Notes: generated by a model from the letters alone, not told the origin. Positions 17,675 through 26,475 are shown, numbered from the stretch's first letter. The stretch: 64,000 nt of DNA from Pseudothauera rhizosphaerae (GCF_004801305.1 NZ_SSOD01000017.1:1-64000); one strand, 5' to 3'. Numbers and translations are program-made.

Positions 17675-18753
17675 TTCCCGATCTCCTGGATCCGGAACAC
17701 ATAGTTCTTCACAGTGAAGGTTCGGCCACCGACCTCGGCCGCCTCGTCCTCCGTCTTGCGGGGAAGGTAGCATCGGCGGCACACGGCACTGCGCATGAAT
17801 CCACGGTCCTGCTTCTGCAGTTCCCGAACCGCATTCATCTTCTCACCATGCCACACTTGGTGAACCGTCTCGGTCCTGATGTCACCGATAACCTCGCGGT
17901 TCTCCTCATCGTTGGAGCATTTCATCACCAGACCATCGGCGCCGATCACCAGCCGCTGATATTGCTGTGGGCAGGTGAAGTTCACCAGATACTCGATATG
18001 CGTGTCGTTCCCCAGGTAGTCGATCAGAGGATTGAACGCAACGAGATCGACATGGGGGGCGAAAGTGTCGTAGTACTCCTGCACGTTGTCACGTATGGCC
18101 GGCCAGATACCCTGGACTTTGATGACCGGACGATGCAGGCCACGCCCTTTTTTGTACTCGTTCATCGCGCGAATCTTTGCCATCAGGTCGTTGAACTTGA
18201 TGGGCTTGCGGATCTTTTCGTAGGTCTCTCCCACACCGTCCGCAGAAATCGTGATCCAGTCGATACCGGCGGCGACGATTTCCTTGAAGAAATCCGGTGT
18301 GAGCTTGCCCCCATGGGTGAGCGTCGAAACCTCTTTTATGCCCTTGGACTTGGCGTAGCGGATGCAGTCGGCGAACCGCTTGTGCAACAGCGCTTCCCCG
18401 CGGAGCGACAGGCGGATGGCAGGAACCTTTCCACCGATCTCATCGATGATCTTGGTGAAAAGCTCCCAATCCATGCGCGTGGTGTTGACGTGCTCCTTGA
18501 ACTGGTCGGTGATCGTGTAACACATGGGGCAATGGAGGTTACAGACCGACGACAACTCCAGATCGACCAGCAGGGGGTAGTCACGAACCTCTTGCCGATT
18601 GGGTAGCTCTGCCCAGTCCCGCCGGTAGATAGCGTACTCGTCCTCCCAGCCTTCGCCACGGTAACGCTCGAACTGCGCCTCCCGTTCTGCGGTGTCCATC
18701 GAATAGTTGCCCTTGTTAATAGGGACATAGCGTCCCCCGGTACCGTCAGCCAT
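17671..18753 (-). CDS. Radical SAM enzyme with SPASM-type C-terminus
   Basis: A 360-residue radical SAM protein. [14 protein letters not shown] (about residues 68-80) is the CX3CX2C cluster motif. It is followed by the SAM-binding [12 protein letters not shown] and [15 protein letters not shown] strands. A C-terminal cysteine set ([23 protein letters not shown], about residues 262-340) fits a SPASM/twitch auxiliary iron-sulfur cluster. Such enzymes perform radical dehydrogenation, epimerisation or carbon-carbon chemistry. Its position inside a nonulosonate-like operon, coupled on both sides, suggests it acts on the sugar. The ATG at 18753 follows AGGAAG. The exact reaction is unknown. Confidence 0.85.
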   Translation of the reverse strand: MADGTGGRYVPINKGNYSMDTAEREAQFERYRGEGWEDEYAIYRRDWAELPNRQEVRDYPLLVDLELSSVCNLHCPMCYTITDQFKEHVNTTRMDWELFTKIIDEIGGKVPAIRLSLRGEALLHKRFADCIRYAKSKGIKEVSTLTHGGKLTPDFFKEIVAAGIDWITISADGVGETYEKIRKPIKFNDLMAKIRAMNEYKKGRGLHRPVIKVQGIWPAIRDNVQEYYDTFAPHVDLVAFNPLIDYLGNDTHIEYLVNFTCPQQYQRLVIGADGLVMKCSNDEENREVIGDIRTETVHQVWHGEKMNAVRELQKQDRGFMRSAVCRRCYLPRKTEDEAAEVGGRTFTVKNYVFRIQEIGK

Positions 18754-19597
18754 GATCAACTTCCTTTAACATGTCCTGCACACCCGTTACCAGATCAAAG
18801 TTCGGAGCCCAACCCAGAACCCGGGCAGCCAAGTCAACATCAGCGCGAACATCCAAAATTTCCTGATTCCTGGGCGCCTCTGCAGAAACCACTGGCAGAG
18901 AGGTGCCGGCCGCCTCTTGCAATGTGGCGATGATCTCTGCCACGGAATACGAACGGCCGCTTCCGATATTGAGAATATGCATGCCCCCAGGGGCGCTCAA
19001 AGCTCGCGCAAATGCGTCGATAACGTCGGGTAGATAGACATAGTCGCGCCGTGGGGCGAGGTCCATGACACAAATCTCTTTGCCTGACAGTTGGCTGATC
19101 AGGGTCGGAATCAGGAACTCGGCCCGCTGCCCTCGGCCAAAGACATTGAATATTCTCAATACCGTCGTGTCTACGCCGAAATGGCGCGCAGCAAACTCGC
19201 AGCACTGTTCCGCGACTCTCTTGCTGAACGCATAGGGGTTGTTCGGGTTGACCGGATCGGTTTCTCGTATGGGGAGGCGTAGCGGAATACCGTACACATA
19301 GGCGCTCGCCAAAACCATTCGTGCACCATGTTGTCGGCACCAATCGAGGCCACGCTGGGTGCCGATGACATTCGCCTCTAGGAATTGCGACGGGTACTGC
19401 CAGCTGTCCGGAACGTAGGTCCGGCCAGCCAGATGTACCAGCGCACGCGCCTGCGGCAGCTTAGCCCAGAAAGCCGCATCCGCTACGTCACCATCGGCAT
19501 GGGTGACCGATAACACCTCGCGCCCTTCAGCCCTCAGCCTCCGGGACAGCGCCTGGCCAATGAACCCCCCCGATCCTGTCACGACAACGTCAAACAC
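18746..19597 (-). CDS. NAD-dependent epimerase/dehydratase (extended SDR)
   Basis: A 283-residue extended short-chain dehydrogenase. The N-terminal VVTGSGGFIGQAL binds NAD(P), MVLASAYVYG holds the catalytic serine region, NPYAFSKRVAE the Tyr-Lys pair, and LRIFNVFGRGQR the substrate-binding loop. Likely reactions are 4-keto reduction or epimerisation of the nucleotide-sugar produced by the dehydratase two genes upstream. It starts with GTG at 19597, overlapping the nucleotidyltransferase by eight bases, and runs into the radical SAM gene. As no aminotransferase is seen, a 4-keto reductase is an attractive but unproven role. Confidence 0.82.
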   Translation of the reverse strand: MFDVVVTGSGGFIGQALSRRLRAEGREVLSVTHADGDVADAAFWAKLPQARALVHLAGRTYVPDSWQYPSQFLEANVIGTQRGLDWCRQHGARMVLASAYVYGIPLRLPIRETDPVNPNNPYAFSKRVAEQCCEFAARHFGVDTTVLRIFNVFGRGQRAEFLIPTLISQLSGKEICVMDLAPRRDYVYLPDVIDAFARALSAPGGMHILNIGSGRSYSVAEIIATLQEAAGTSLPVVSAEAPRNQEILDVRADVDLAARVLGWAPNFDLVTGVQDMLKEVDHG

Positions 19598-20303
19598 CCA
19601 GAAAATGCTCCTTCATAGCCTCGAACTCGTCGATGGCGAGTGCGTAGTCATCCGGGCGACCGATGTCGAGCCAGTATCCATCAAAGGGCCGAACCCGCGC
19701 TTGTTCACCAGCGGACAACATGTCCAGCATGAGGCTGTCGAATCCATAGGCCCTCCCGATGGGGATGTGCTCCAGAACGGCCGACGAAAGCATGTAGACC
19801 CCCATGCTGACCAAGAAAGACTCGCGCGGCTTCTCACGGAAAGCCGTGAGCTTGCCGGACGCGTCGGTTTCCAGTACACCGTAGTCTATGTGGTGCTCCC
19901 GTCGCTTGGAAGAAATAGTAAATAAATCACCAGCCTCTACATGCTCATCGTGGAAACGGGCGAAATCCAAGTCTGAAAGTATATCTCCGTTCATCACCAG
20001 GAAATTGGATGGCAAATCGGAAATTAGCTTCAGTGGCCCCATGGTTCCCAGTGGGGAGGTCTCGCAAGAATAGTCGATCCGAATCCCCCAGCGGCTGCCG
20101 TCTTGGAAGAAAGCCTTAATAATCTCTGCCTGATGATTAACAGCCATCGTAATGTGATCAAATCCATGCCTTATTAATTGGCGTAATATGACCTCCAGAA
20201 TCGGGAATTCCCCGATCGGCATTAGTGGCTTGGGCAGGACCACCGTATAGGGACGAAGTCGCGTTCCTTTGCCACCAGCCAGGATAACGGCACGTCTAGA
20301 CAT
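19590..20303 (-). CDS. Sugar-phosphate nucleotidyltransferase (PtmE/RmlA-like)
   Basis: A 237-residue nucleotidyltransferase. The start, AVILAGGKGTRLRPYTVVLPKPLMPIG, is the RmlA/GlmU-like nucleotide site with the conserved KP pair. FLVMNGDIL gives the metal-binding aspartate, and FREKPRESFLVSMGVYML the sugar site. It lacks the CBS domains of PtmE but is otherwise like the proteins that make the starting nucleotide-sugar in legionaminate loci, or heptose-1-P guanylyltransferases. It probably activates a hexose- or hexosamine-1-P for the neighbouring 4,6-dehydratase. Base (GDP, UDP, CDP) cannot be assigned. Confidence 0.8.
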   Translation of the reverse strand: MSRRAVILAGGKGTRLRPYTVVLPKPLMPIGEFPILEVILRQLIRHGFDHITMAVNHQAEIIKAFFQDGSRWGIRIDYSCETSPLGTMGPLKLISDLPSNFLVMNGDILSDLDFARFHDEHVEAGDLFTISSKRREHHIDYGVLETDASGKLTAFREKPRESFLVSMGVYMLSSAVLEHIPIGRAYGFDSLMLDMLSAGEQARVRPFDGYWLDIGRPDDYALAIDEFEAMKEHFLGV

Positions 20304-21291
20304 TGTAGATCCCTGCCTTGTAGAAGCTCAGATTTTCCTTCTGAACAAACCATGCAACCGTTTCCGCTAGGCCGCGCTTGAATCCATCGAGACCGCCATA
20401 TGCCGGCTGCCAATCCATCAGTGACCTAGCCTTTCCGTTCGATGCCCACAGGCGCTCCACTTCACTTTTCTCTGGCCGAAGCCGCTGGCTATCAGAGATT
20501 ATCTCCACTTCGGCATTCATTACGTCTGCAATCGCACGAACGGTGTCACCGACTGAGATCTCGAAATTGCTTCCAAGGTTTATCGTTTCCCCGACACACC
20601 TGTCCGAATTCATAGCAGCTATAAACCCGGCAACCGTGTCGGAAACAAAACTGAAATCCCTAGTAGGGCGGACCGAACCGAGTTTGATCTCTCGCATACC
20701 GTTGGCAATCTGAGTGATAATTGTCGGAATGACTGCCCTTGCGGACTGGCGTGGCCCGTAGGTATTGAAGGGACGAAGTAAGGTGATGGGTGTGCCGAAC
20801 GACGTGTAGAACGACATGGCTATCTGATCCGCACCGATCTTGCTCGCCGAATAGGGTGACTGCCCTTGCAGGGGGTGATCTTCGGTAATCGGGACAAACC
20901 TTGCTGTCCCATACACTTCGCTAGTGGAAGTCTGCACAACTCTTTGAACACCAAGGTCACGGGCAGCCTGGATTACATTCAATGTACCCCGGATGTTTGT
21001 GTCGACATACATGTCAGGTGAATGGTACGAATAAGGAATGGCAATCAACGCTGCCAGATGCAGAACGACGTCGCAGTCTTTTACGGCCGTTCGCACACCA
21101 TTCGGATCCCGAACATCTCCAGAAAATATTTCAAATTTACCTTGGACATCTTTTTCGCAGCGATCAAGCCATCCCAAGGAACCAAAAGAATTGTACAGAA
21201 CAAAGGCACGCACATCGTACCCAGCTCGAACCAACGCCTCTGTCAAATGAGACCCAATAAATCCATCAGCCCCGGTAACTAAAATACGCAT
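20296..21291 (-). CDS. LegB-like NAD-dependent 4,6-dehydratase
   Basis: A 331-residue extended SDR. The opening MRILVTGADGFIGSHLTEAL, then VRAFVLYNSFGSLGWLD, closely resembles LegB-type nucleotide-sugar 4,6-dehydratases, the entry enzyme of legionaminic acid pathways. TSTSEVYGTA and SPYSASKIGAD carry the catalytic Thr/Ser, Glu, Tyr and Lys. It would form a 4-keto-6-deoxy sugar nucleotide. It is the first gene of the ten-gene run. The ATG at 21291 lies 12 bases from the edge of an IS relic; a longer frame would read into the IS end and is rejected. Transcription therefore either starts in the IS or has lost its original promoter. Confidence 0.85.
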   Translation of the reverse strand: MRILVTGADGFIGSHLTEALVRAGYDVRAFVLYNSFGSLGWLDRCEKDVQGKFEIFSGDVRDPNGVRTAVKDCDVVLHLAALIAIPYSYHSPDMYVDTNIRGTLNVIQAARDLGVQRVVQTSTSEVYGTARFVPITEDHPLQGQSPYSASKIGADQIAMSFYTSFGTPITLLRPFNTYGPRQSARAVIPTIITQIANGMREIKLGSVRPTRDFSFVSDTVAGFIAAMNSDRCVGETINLGSNFEISVGDTVRAIADVMNAEVEIISDSQRLRPEKSEVERLWASNGKARSLMDWQPAYGGLDGFKRGLAETVAWFVQKENLSFYKAGIYNV

Positions 21292-21463
21292 ATATTTCCT
21301 ATTGCTAAGGAGCCCCTGATCAGTTGATTTTCTGAGCACTTACACCCAAGCCAGCCTTGTTGCGCCGACTCCGATGATCGATCTTCCCGCTTTTACCGCT
21401 GTTTTTCGGGGCCATTTCGATCCCAAACGCCCGTTTTCGGGCGCAGCAGACGGATTTCGCTCA

Positions 21464-22051
21464 TCAACCCATCAGTGCTCGTCTCGCCAAGTAAGGATTG
21501 GTCAGCCCGATCAGCGAGAACACCTGAGCGGCGTTCTTCGCGATTCCCTTGTAGCACACCTTCGTGTAGCCGAACTGGCGCTTGATGACGCGAAACACGT
21601 GCTTGACCCGCGCACGGGTCGAGGACGCCCTGTGGTCGAAGCGCTTGTTAGCCCCGGTCAGCGGGTGCGCCGTGCTCGCCTTGAGCGACACGTCCCAAAA
21701 CACGCCGGCCTTGCGCGCCAGGCGCTTGAGCTTGTTGTTGGCGTAGCCCTTGTCGCCGAACACCGCCCAGTCGTCCTCGCGCAGCAGATGCGGCAACTGG
21801 CTGATGTCACAGGCGTTGGCCGGCGTGACCGAAATCGTATGTACGAGCCCGGAATTAACGTCGGCGCCGACATGCACCTTCACGCCGAAGTACCACTGGT
21901 TGTCCTTCTTAGTCTGATGCATCTTGGGACCGCGCTTCCTGTCCTGGTTCTTCGTCGAGGGTGGGGCGTGGATGATGATCGCGTCCACTATCGTGCCGCC
22001 CTTGAGAAGCAATCCTCGCGTTTCGAGCGTATCGTTGATGACGTTCATCAT
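21464..22051 (-). pseudogene. IS5-family transposase, C-terminal part
   Basis: A 195-codon remnant reading VINDTLETRGLLLKGGTIVDA, then IIIHAPPSTKN, VGADVNSGLVHTISVTPAN, VFGDKGYANNKLKRL and finally FRVIKRQFGYTKV. The C-terminal half of the DDE transposase is therefore well preserved, and better than in copy 1. The N-terminal third and part of the middle are missing from this strand. Without them the helix-turn-helix and first catalytic aspartate are absent. Confidence 0.85.
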
Positions 22052-22133
22052 CTACTTCTTGCAGCAGTGGTACGCACTGTCGGACCCGGCGATGGAAGAT
22101 GCGCTCTGCGAGATCGAATCGATACACCGGTGA
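22038..22133 (+). pseudogene. Inverted N-terminal fragment of the IS5 transposase
   Basis: On the plus strand this stretch reads IYFLQQWYALSDPAMEDAL and on to CEIESIHR, the segment that should precede the C-terminal part encoded on the opposite strand. It therefore marks an inversion or head-to-head fusion inside copy 2. It ends at a TGA at 22133. Confidence 0.8.
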
Positions 22134-22191
22134 CGAGTATGGTTTGGTCGGTAAGCATGGGTCGTGAGTAGTGACGTGTGTGTAGTACAAA

Positions 22192-23478
22192 TCAGAGGTG
22201 GCCGTCAATGGATGCGCTACTGCGGCGGAAGGCCATGTATTTTGCTCCAAATAAAAATGCAAAGGCCGCAGCCGCTGCGGCCGGGACGGCACGATCGTCG
22301 AGAGGGGTGGTGAAGATCAGCGTGCAGATAGCAAACAGAGGTAGGGAAACGAGGTGAGTCAGGATGATGGGGCGGTCGCGGCGAAGGGCGTATAAACCAT
22401 AGTGCGGCACCATGCTGAGGGCAAAGAGTACTGCGCCGAGCACCGTCCAGTACAAAAGCGGATAGTGCTGAGCATAGATCGGATTGTCGAGCCAATCGAT
22501 GACCCACGGAGCAGCGATGAGCAGTCCGCTGGCGAGAACGATGACGGCCACCGTAGTCTGGATCATGAGGCGGCGCATCTGTAACTTGAGGGCCGCGTGG
22601 TCCTGCCTGCTGGCGGAGGCGATCAAGGCTGGATAGGCGAAGGAGAAAACGGCCGCATCCATGAAGCTGTTCAGAGCGTTTGCGAAACCAATGAAGAGTA
22701 CATAAGCCGCAAGGACCTCGACACCGCCCAGCGATTCGATCCAGTAACGATCGACTGTATATAGGGCGCGGAGTGAAAGAGTCGCGACGAGAAAGGGGAG
22801 GGCGATACGAATGCCACGTCGGATCCAATGCCAGTCTATGGCGAGGGCCAAGGATGCCGTGTTCAGCTTGCGCAATGGAACGAGGCCAAGCACGCAGGCG
22901 GCGATGACCCCGCAGAGCCAGTTTGAAAGGACGAAATTGAGTGTGCGCTGACTAGGGTCGAACCATAGCCAGATGGCCACGACAATTGCCCACAAACCCG
23001 AACGGACAAACAGCACGATACTTGCCCAGAGTGGATACGAAAGGGCGACGAGTAAACGGTTGAGTTCCTGAGCGATATGTTCCAAGGCCAAAAGAGGAAA
23101 AAACCATATGGCAAGATGCCAAGGTAGTAACTCCACGCCGAACAGGATCAGGCAGACCGGTAGAAGAAAAGTGTAGCTAATGAGGAAGAACGCCCCCTGA
23201 TCGCGAATCATCGCCGCCCATAGGTCGCGTCTGGAAACGATCATCTCGCGACTGGCATAGGTGTAGAAGTCTGCCCCCAGCCCCATGAGCACGAACATAA
23301 TGGTGGCGGCAAACAGGCCGTAGAGGCCGACATCGGCGGGTTCGAGAAATTTCGCGAGCACGAAGATGAGCGCGAACTTGCTTGTAAGCGTGGCACTGCG
23401 CAAACCGATGTTGAGCAGGCGCCGGGTAATGGAAAGAGGGGGCAAGGTGCGGCGGTGCTGCACGTGGTTCGGGGGCAA
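22192..23478 (-). CDS. Wzx-like polysaccharide flippase
   Basis: A 428-residue polytopic inner-membrane protein with about twelve to fourteen helices, of the MATE-like oligosaccharide flippase family. TSKFALIFVLAKFLEPADVGLYGLFAATI is the conserved first-helix pair region. Long hydrophobic stretches with few charged residues follow, and arginine-rich cytosolic loops appear near LKLQMRRLMIQTT. It should translocate undecaprenyl-linked repeat units. The frame starts at TTG 23478 (GTG 23463 is an alternative). Its stop codon lies at the putative outer end of IS copy 2, so its last residues may be IS-derived. It is 20 bases downstream of the chain-length gene. Confidence 0.82.
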   Translation of the reverse strand: MPPNHVQHRRTLPPLSITRRLLNIGLRSATLTSKFALIFVLAKFLEPADVGLYGLFAATIMFVLMGLGADFYTYASREMIVSRRDLWAAMIRDQGAFFLISYTFLLPVCLILFGVELLPWHLAIWFFPLLALEHIAQELNRLLVALSYPLWASIVLFVRSGLWAIVVAIWLWFDPSQRTLNFVLSNWLCGVIAACVLGLVPLRKLNTASLALAIDWHWIRRGIRIALPFLVATLSLRALYTVDRYWIESLGGVEVLAAYVLFIGFANALNSFMDAAVFSFAYPALIASASRQDHAALKLQMRRLMIQTTVAVIVLASGLLIAAPWVIDWLDNPIYAQHYPLLYWTVLGAVLFALSMVPHYGLYALRRDRPIILTHLVSLPLFAICTLIFTTPLDDRAVPAAAAAAFAFLFGAKYMAFRRSSASIDGHL

Positions 23479-23498
23479 GACTTGTGCTCTGTTCGGAG

Positions 23499-24365
23499 TT
23501 AGCTGGCGTTTTCGCTGGAAGTATTCTTGATTCTTGAAACGAACTCAGTCACAAAGGCGAGGAAAATGCCCGCCATAAGACCGAGCACGGCAGCAAGCAC
23601 AAGAGCAAGTACTTTCCTGGGCTTGGATGGTTTTGCCGGTTCCACGATTTCACCGAGCAACTCGGTCGGACGGCTTTGCGGTGGTGTAACTTGCTGCGCA
23701 AGGCGCAACCTTTCCTCATCATGCTGGTTGATCGAGTTGATGATGGGGCCGCGTTCCAGCATTACGAGCGATGCCTGGACGCTGTCGCGTTCCTTGAGCA
23801 ATTCGAATTGCTCGGTGATGTCGTCAAATTGCTGCTGCAGTGCCGCGCGCTGCTCTCCCAGGCGCGCAAGCCGCTCAGATATAGGCTTGAGGTTTTCCTC
23901 ATAGACTGCGTTGTGCCGGGCTTGAACACTATTGGCGACATCACGCAGCAGCCGTGCCGCATCTTCGGGGGTATCGCCTTCGACGGTCAGCTGCAGAGTC
24001 GTGGTGATGCCCTTCTCGATGCTGACGCCGGTCACGAAGGGGCGGTCACGCTTGATGCCCTCGGCTACTTCCTCGCCGTGTTCCGCAATGATCCGCGCAG
24101 CTAGCTCCGTTGCATTTTCGAGCAATCCGTCGCTGGCCTGGACTTGGCCGATGCGCAGCTTGACGTTGGCCTCATATACGGGCGGGTATAGAAGCGCAAA
24201 AGCTACGCCCGTGGCGAGACAGAAAGTGAGACTTGCAAGGATGAGCAGTCTGCGCCGGACGAGGGTTTGCCACAGTTCGAACAAGTCGATTTCGCTATCC
24301 GCGTATGCCTGCGGGCTTGGCTGGCTGTTATGCATGGCTGGCTGAATCTGCGAGGGGGCGCGCAT
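23499..24365 (-). CDS. Wzz-family chain-length determinant protein
   Basis: A 288-residue polysaccharide co-polymerase. IDLFELWQTLVRRRLLILASL leads into the first membrane helix (about residues 38-58) and is followed by YPPVYEANVKLRIG, the Wzz motif. A periplasmic coiled coil rich in E, R, L and Q spans about 130-220, and the second membrane helix, VLALVLAAVLGLMAGIFLAF, follows a proline/lysine segment. It controls chain length of the Wzy product. The ATG at 24365 is used; an in-frame ATG at 24335 would also keep all domains. No tyrosine kinase domain is present. Confidence 0.85.
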   Translation of the reverse strand: MRAPSQIQPAMHNSQPSPQAYADSEIDLFELWQTLVRRRLLILASLTFCLATGVAFALLYPPVYEANVKLRIGQVQASDGLLENATELAARIIAEHGEEVAEGIKRDRPFVTGVSIEKGITTTLQLTVEGDTPEDAARLLRDVANSVQARHNAVYEENLKPISERLARLGEQRAALQQQFDDITEQFELLKERDSVQASLVMLERGPIINSINQHDEERLRLAQQVTPPQSRPTELLGEIVEPAKPSKPRKVLALVLAAVLGLMAGIFLAFVTEFVSRIKNTSSENAS

Positions 24366-24627
24366 TATCGCATCATATCGAAGGGCCGGACACCCGTGAT
24401 GTGTTACGCGGTTTGTGTCGATACCCTATTCCGAGTACGCCAGAAGGTGGTTCTACGGCTATCTGCCAATCGCGTTCAGACGGTCAGTTGATATGGCAAG
24501 CAGCCGTCTGGGACCGGTAGTGCTGGGGGACTGGGCCGGATGTCGCCTCGGAGGAGGTATAATCCGCCCCCTGTCTGGCCCCGGGGCTTGAGGTCGCGGG
24601 CGCCACTCCCGATTCTGAGGATTCCCT
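24366..24627. promoter_or_regulatory. Divergent intergenic region between wzz-like and carbamoyltransferase genes
   Basis: About 260 bases separating a minus-strand run from a plus-strand run, so promoters for both must lie here. No JUMPstart/ops element was recognised, and no gene. CTGAGGA just before the GTG start at 24628 is the ribosome site of the carbamoyltransferase. Confidence 0.4.
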
Positions 24628-26382
24628 GTGGCATTGACTGTACTCGGCCTTTCCGGCGCGCTTACCCATGACCCCTCCGCTGCCCTCTACATCGACGGCA
24701 AGCTCGTTGCCGCAGCGGAGGAAGAGCGCTTCGTGCGCGATAAGCACGCCAAGAACCGCATGCCCTACGAGGCGGCGCGCTTCTGCCTGGACTTCGCCGG
24801 CATCAGGCCCAGGGACGTTACCGCGGTCGCCATCCCCTTCGCGCCCATCAGCATCTTCGAGCCGGCGCGCTGGCACTACGCCAAGCGCTACTGGTACGCG
24901 CCGGATCGCGGGTTGGACGCAATCCTTACCGGCAATAGGCGCTTCCACCGCTACAAGCGCCGCATCGAATGGTGCCTGCAGCAGCTCGGCTTCGATCTTT
25001 CCCGCACCGAGATCGTGCCCGTGGAGCACCACCTCACCCACGCCTCCAGCGCCTACCACCTCTCTGGCTTCCAGGAGAAGACCGCCATCCTCGGCATCGA
25101 CGGCAAGGGCGAGTACGCCACCACCTTCTTCGGCTGGGGCGAGAACGGCCGCATCCACAAGATCAAGGAGTTCTACGATCCGGATTCGCTCGGCGGCCTG
25201 TACGGCGCAATCACCGAGTACCTCGGCTTCGAGATGCTCGACGGCGAATACAAGGTCATGGGCATGGCACCCTACGGCGACCCGTACAAGTACGATTTCT
25301 CCCGCCTGGCCCGCTTCGAGAACGGCGAACTGTTGATCGACACCGAGCTCGCCAACGTCATCGGCCTGCGGCGCTACAAGGAGAAGGGCAAGGGCTACTA
25401 CTTCTCGCCCAAGCTCATCGACTGGCTAGGACCCATGCGCCACGGCGACGTCGCCGACGAGCCCTACATCCACTACGCCGCGAGCATGCAGAAGCTGTTC
25501 GAAGACCTCGCGCTGCAGATGATGGACTACTATTTGGGCGACATCCTGCGCGAAACCGGCAAGCTAGTCTTCGCCGGCGGCGGGGCGCTCAACGTCAAGC
25601 TCAACCAGAAGATCATCGCCCGGCCGGAGGTGAAGGAACTCTTCGTCCAGCCCGCCTCCGGCGATTCCGGCACGGCGGTGGGGGCGGCGTCCTACGTGTC
25701 GGTCGCGCGCGGCGTGCCGGTGGAGAAGATGGAGCACGTCTACCTCGGTCCGGCGTACAGCAACGAGGACGTCATCGCCGCCTGCGCCCGCCATCCGGCC
25801 CGGCCACAGTGGGAGAAGATCGCCGACGGCGACACCGCCGTGCCCCAGCGCATCGCCCGCATACTCGCCGACGGCCACCCGGTGGCTTGGTTCCAGGGCC
25901 GCATGGAATTCGGCCCGCGCGCGCTCGGCGGCCGTTCCATCCTCGGCTGCCCCAGCGCGCCCGGCGTGGCCGATCGCATCAACGAGCAAATCAAGTTCCG
26001 CGAGCGCTGGCGCCCGTTCTGCCCCAGCATGCTGGACACCGTCGGCTCGCAGATGCTGGGCACGGATCACCCCGCCCCCTTCATGACCTTCACCTTCGAG
26101 GTGGCCGCCGGCTGGAAGGAGCGCGTGCCCGAAGTGGTGCACGAGGACGGCACCGCCCGCGCCCAGGTTCTGAAGCGCGAGTACAACCCGCGCTACTACG
26201 ACCTGATGAAGGAACTCGAACGCCTCACCGGCAACGGCGTGGTGCTTAATACCTCCCTCAACCGCCGTGGCGAGCCGATGATCTGCTCGCCCACGGATGC
26301 GTTGAACATGTTCTTCGGTTCAGATCTGCAGTACCTGATCATGGAAGACATTCTGGTGGTGAAGGGCGAAGCCACGGCGTGA
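24628..26382 (+). CDS. NodU/CmcH-type carbamoyltransferase
   Basis: A 584-residue O-carbamoyltransferase that uses carbamoyl phosphate to modify hydroxyls of sugars (NodU, Nod factors) or antibiotics (CmcH). The N-terminal ASKHA-like domain has LGLSGALTHDPSAALYIDG, VPVEHHLTHASSAYH at residues 131-144 (metal/substrate histidines), and AILGIDGKGEYATT. FAGGGALNVKLNQKI and AWFQGRMEFGPRALGGRSIL mark the C-terminal domain. It starts with GTG at 24628. It is the first gene of a plus-strand group with two glycosyltransferases and an O-antigen ligase, suggesting a carbamoylated surface glycan. Confidence 0.92.
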   Translation: MALTVLGLSGALTHDPSAALYIDGKLVAAAEEERFVRDKHAKNRMPYEAARFCLDFAGIRPRDVTAVAIPFAPISIFEPARWHYAKRYWYAPDRGLDAILTGNRRFHRYKRRIEWCLQQLGFDLSRTEIVPVEHHLTHASSAYHLSGFQEKTAILGIDGKGEYATTFFGWGENGRIHKIKEFYDPDSLGGLYGAITEYLGFEMLDGEYKVMGMAPYGDPYKYDFSRLARFENGELLIDTELANVIGLRRYKEKGKGYYFSPKLIDWLGPMRHGDVADEPYIHYAASMQKLFEDLALQMMDYYLGDILRETGKLVFAGGGALNVKLNQKIIARPEVKELFVQPASGDSGTAVGAASYVSVARGVPVEKMEHVYLGPAYSNEDVIAACARHPARPQWEKIADGDTAVPQRIARILADGHPVAWFQGRMEFGPRALGGRSILGCPSAPGVADRINEQIKFRERWRPFCPSMLDTVGSQMLGTDHPAPFMTFTFEVAAGWKERVPEVVHEDGTARAQVLKREYNPRYYDLMKELERLTGNGVVLNTSLNRRGEPMICSPTDALNMFFGSDLQYLIMEDILVVKGEATA

Positions 26383-26475
26383 TGCCCGGCCCTTCGGCGA
26401 TCGAGCCGCCGCAAGGGCCGCGCCGCACCTCGGCGATCTACTTCAAGACAACATTCCATACCGAGCCGAACTGAC

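Larger units (their letters stand above)
21304..22200 (-). mobile_element. Decayed and rearranged IS5-family insertion sequence (copy 2)
   Basis: The left edge in the window, GGAGCCCCTGATCAG at 21304, is flanked by CTAA and matches the right end of copy 1 over more than 100 bases of downstream non-coding sequence. The transposase remnant reads on the minus strand, but a piece of its N-terminal region reads on the plus strand, so the element has suffered an internal inversion. The other terminus is probably near 22187-22200, where CACCTCTGAT resembles the repeat. Right boundary is approximate. Confidence 0.75.

Noticed and set aside
24366..24627. Search for a JUMPstart/ops element before the carbamoyltransferase
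   Set aside because: No recognisable ops core was found; only a normal divergent promoter gap.
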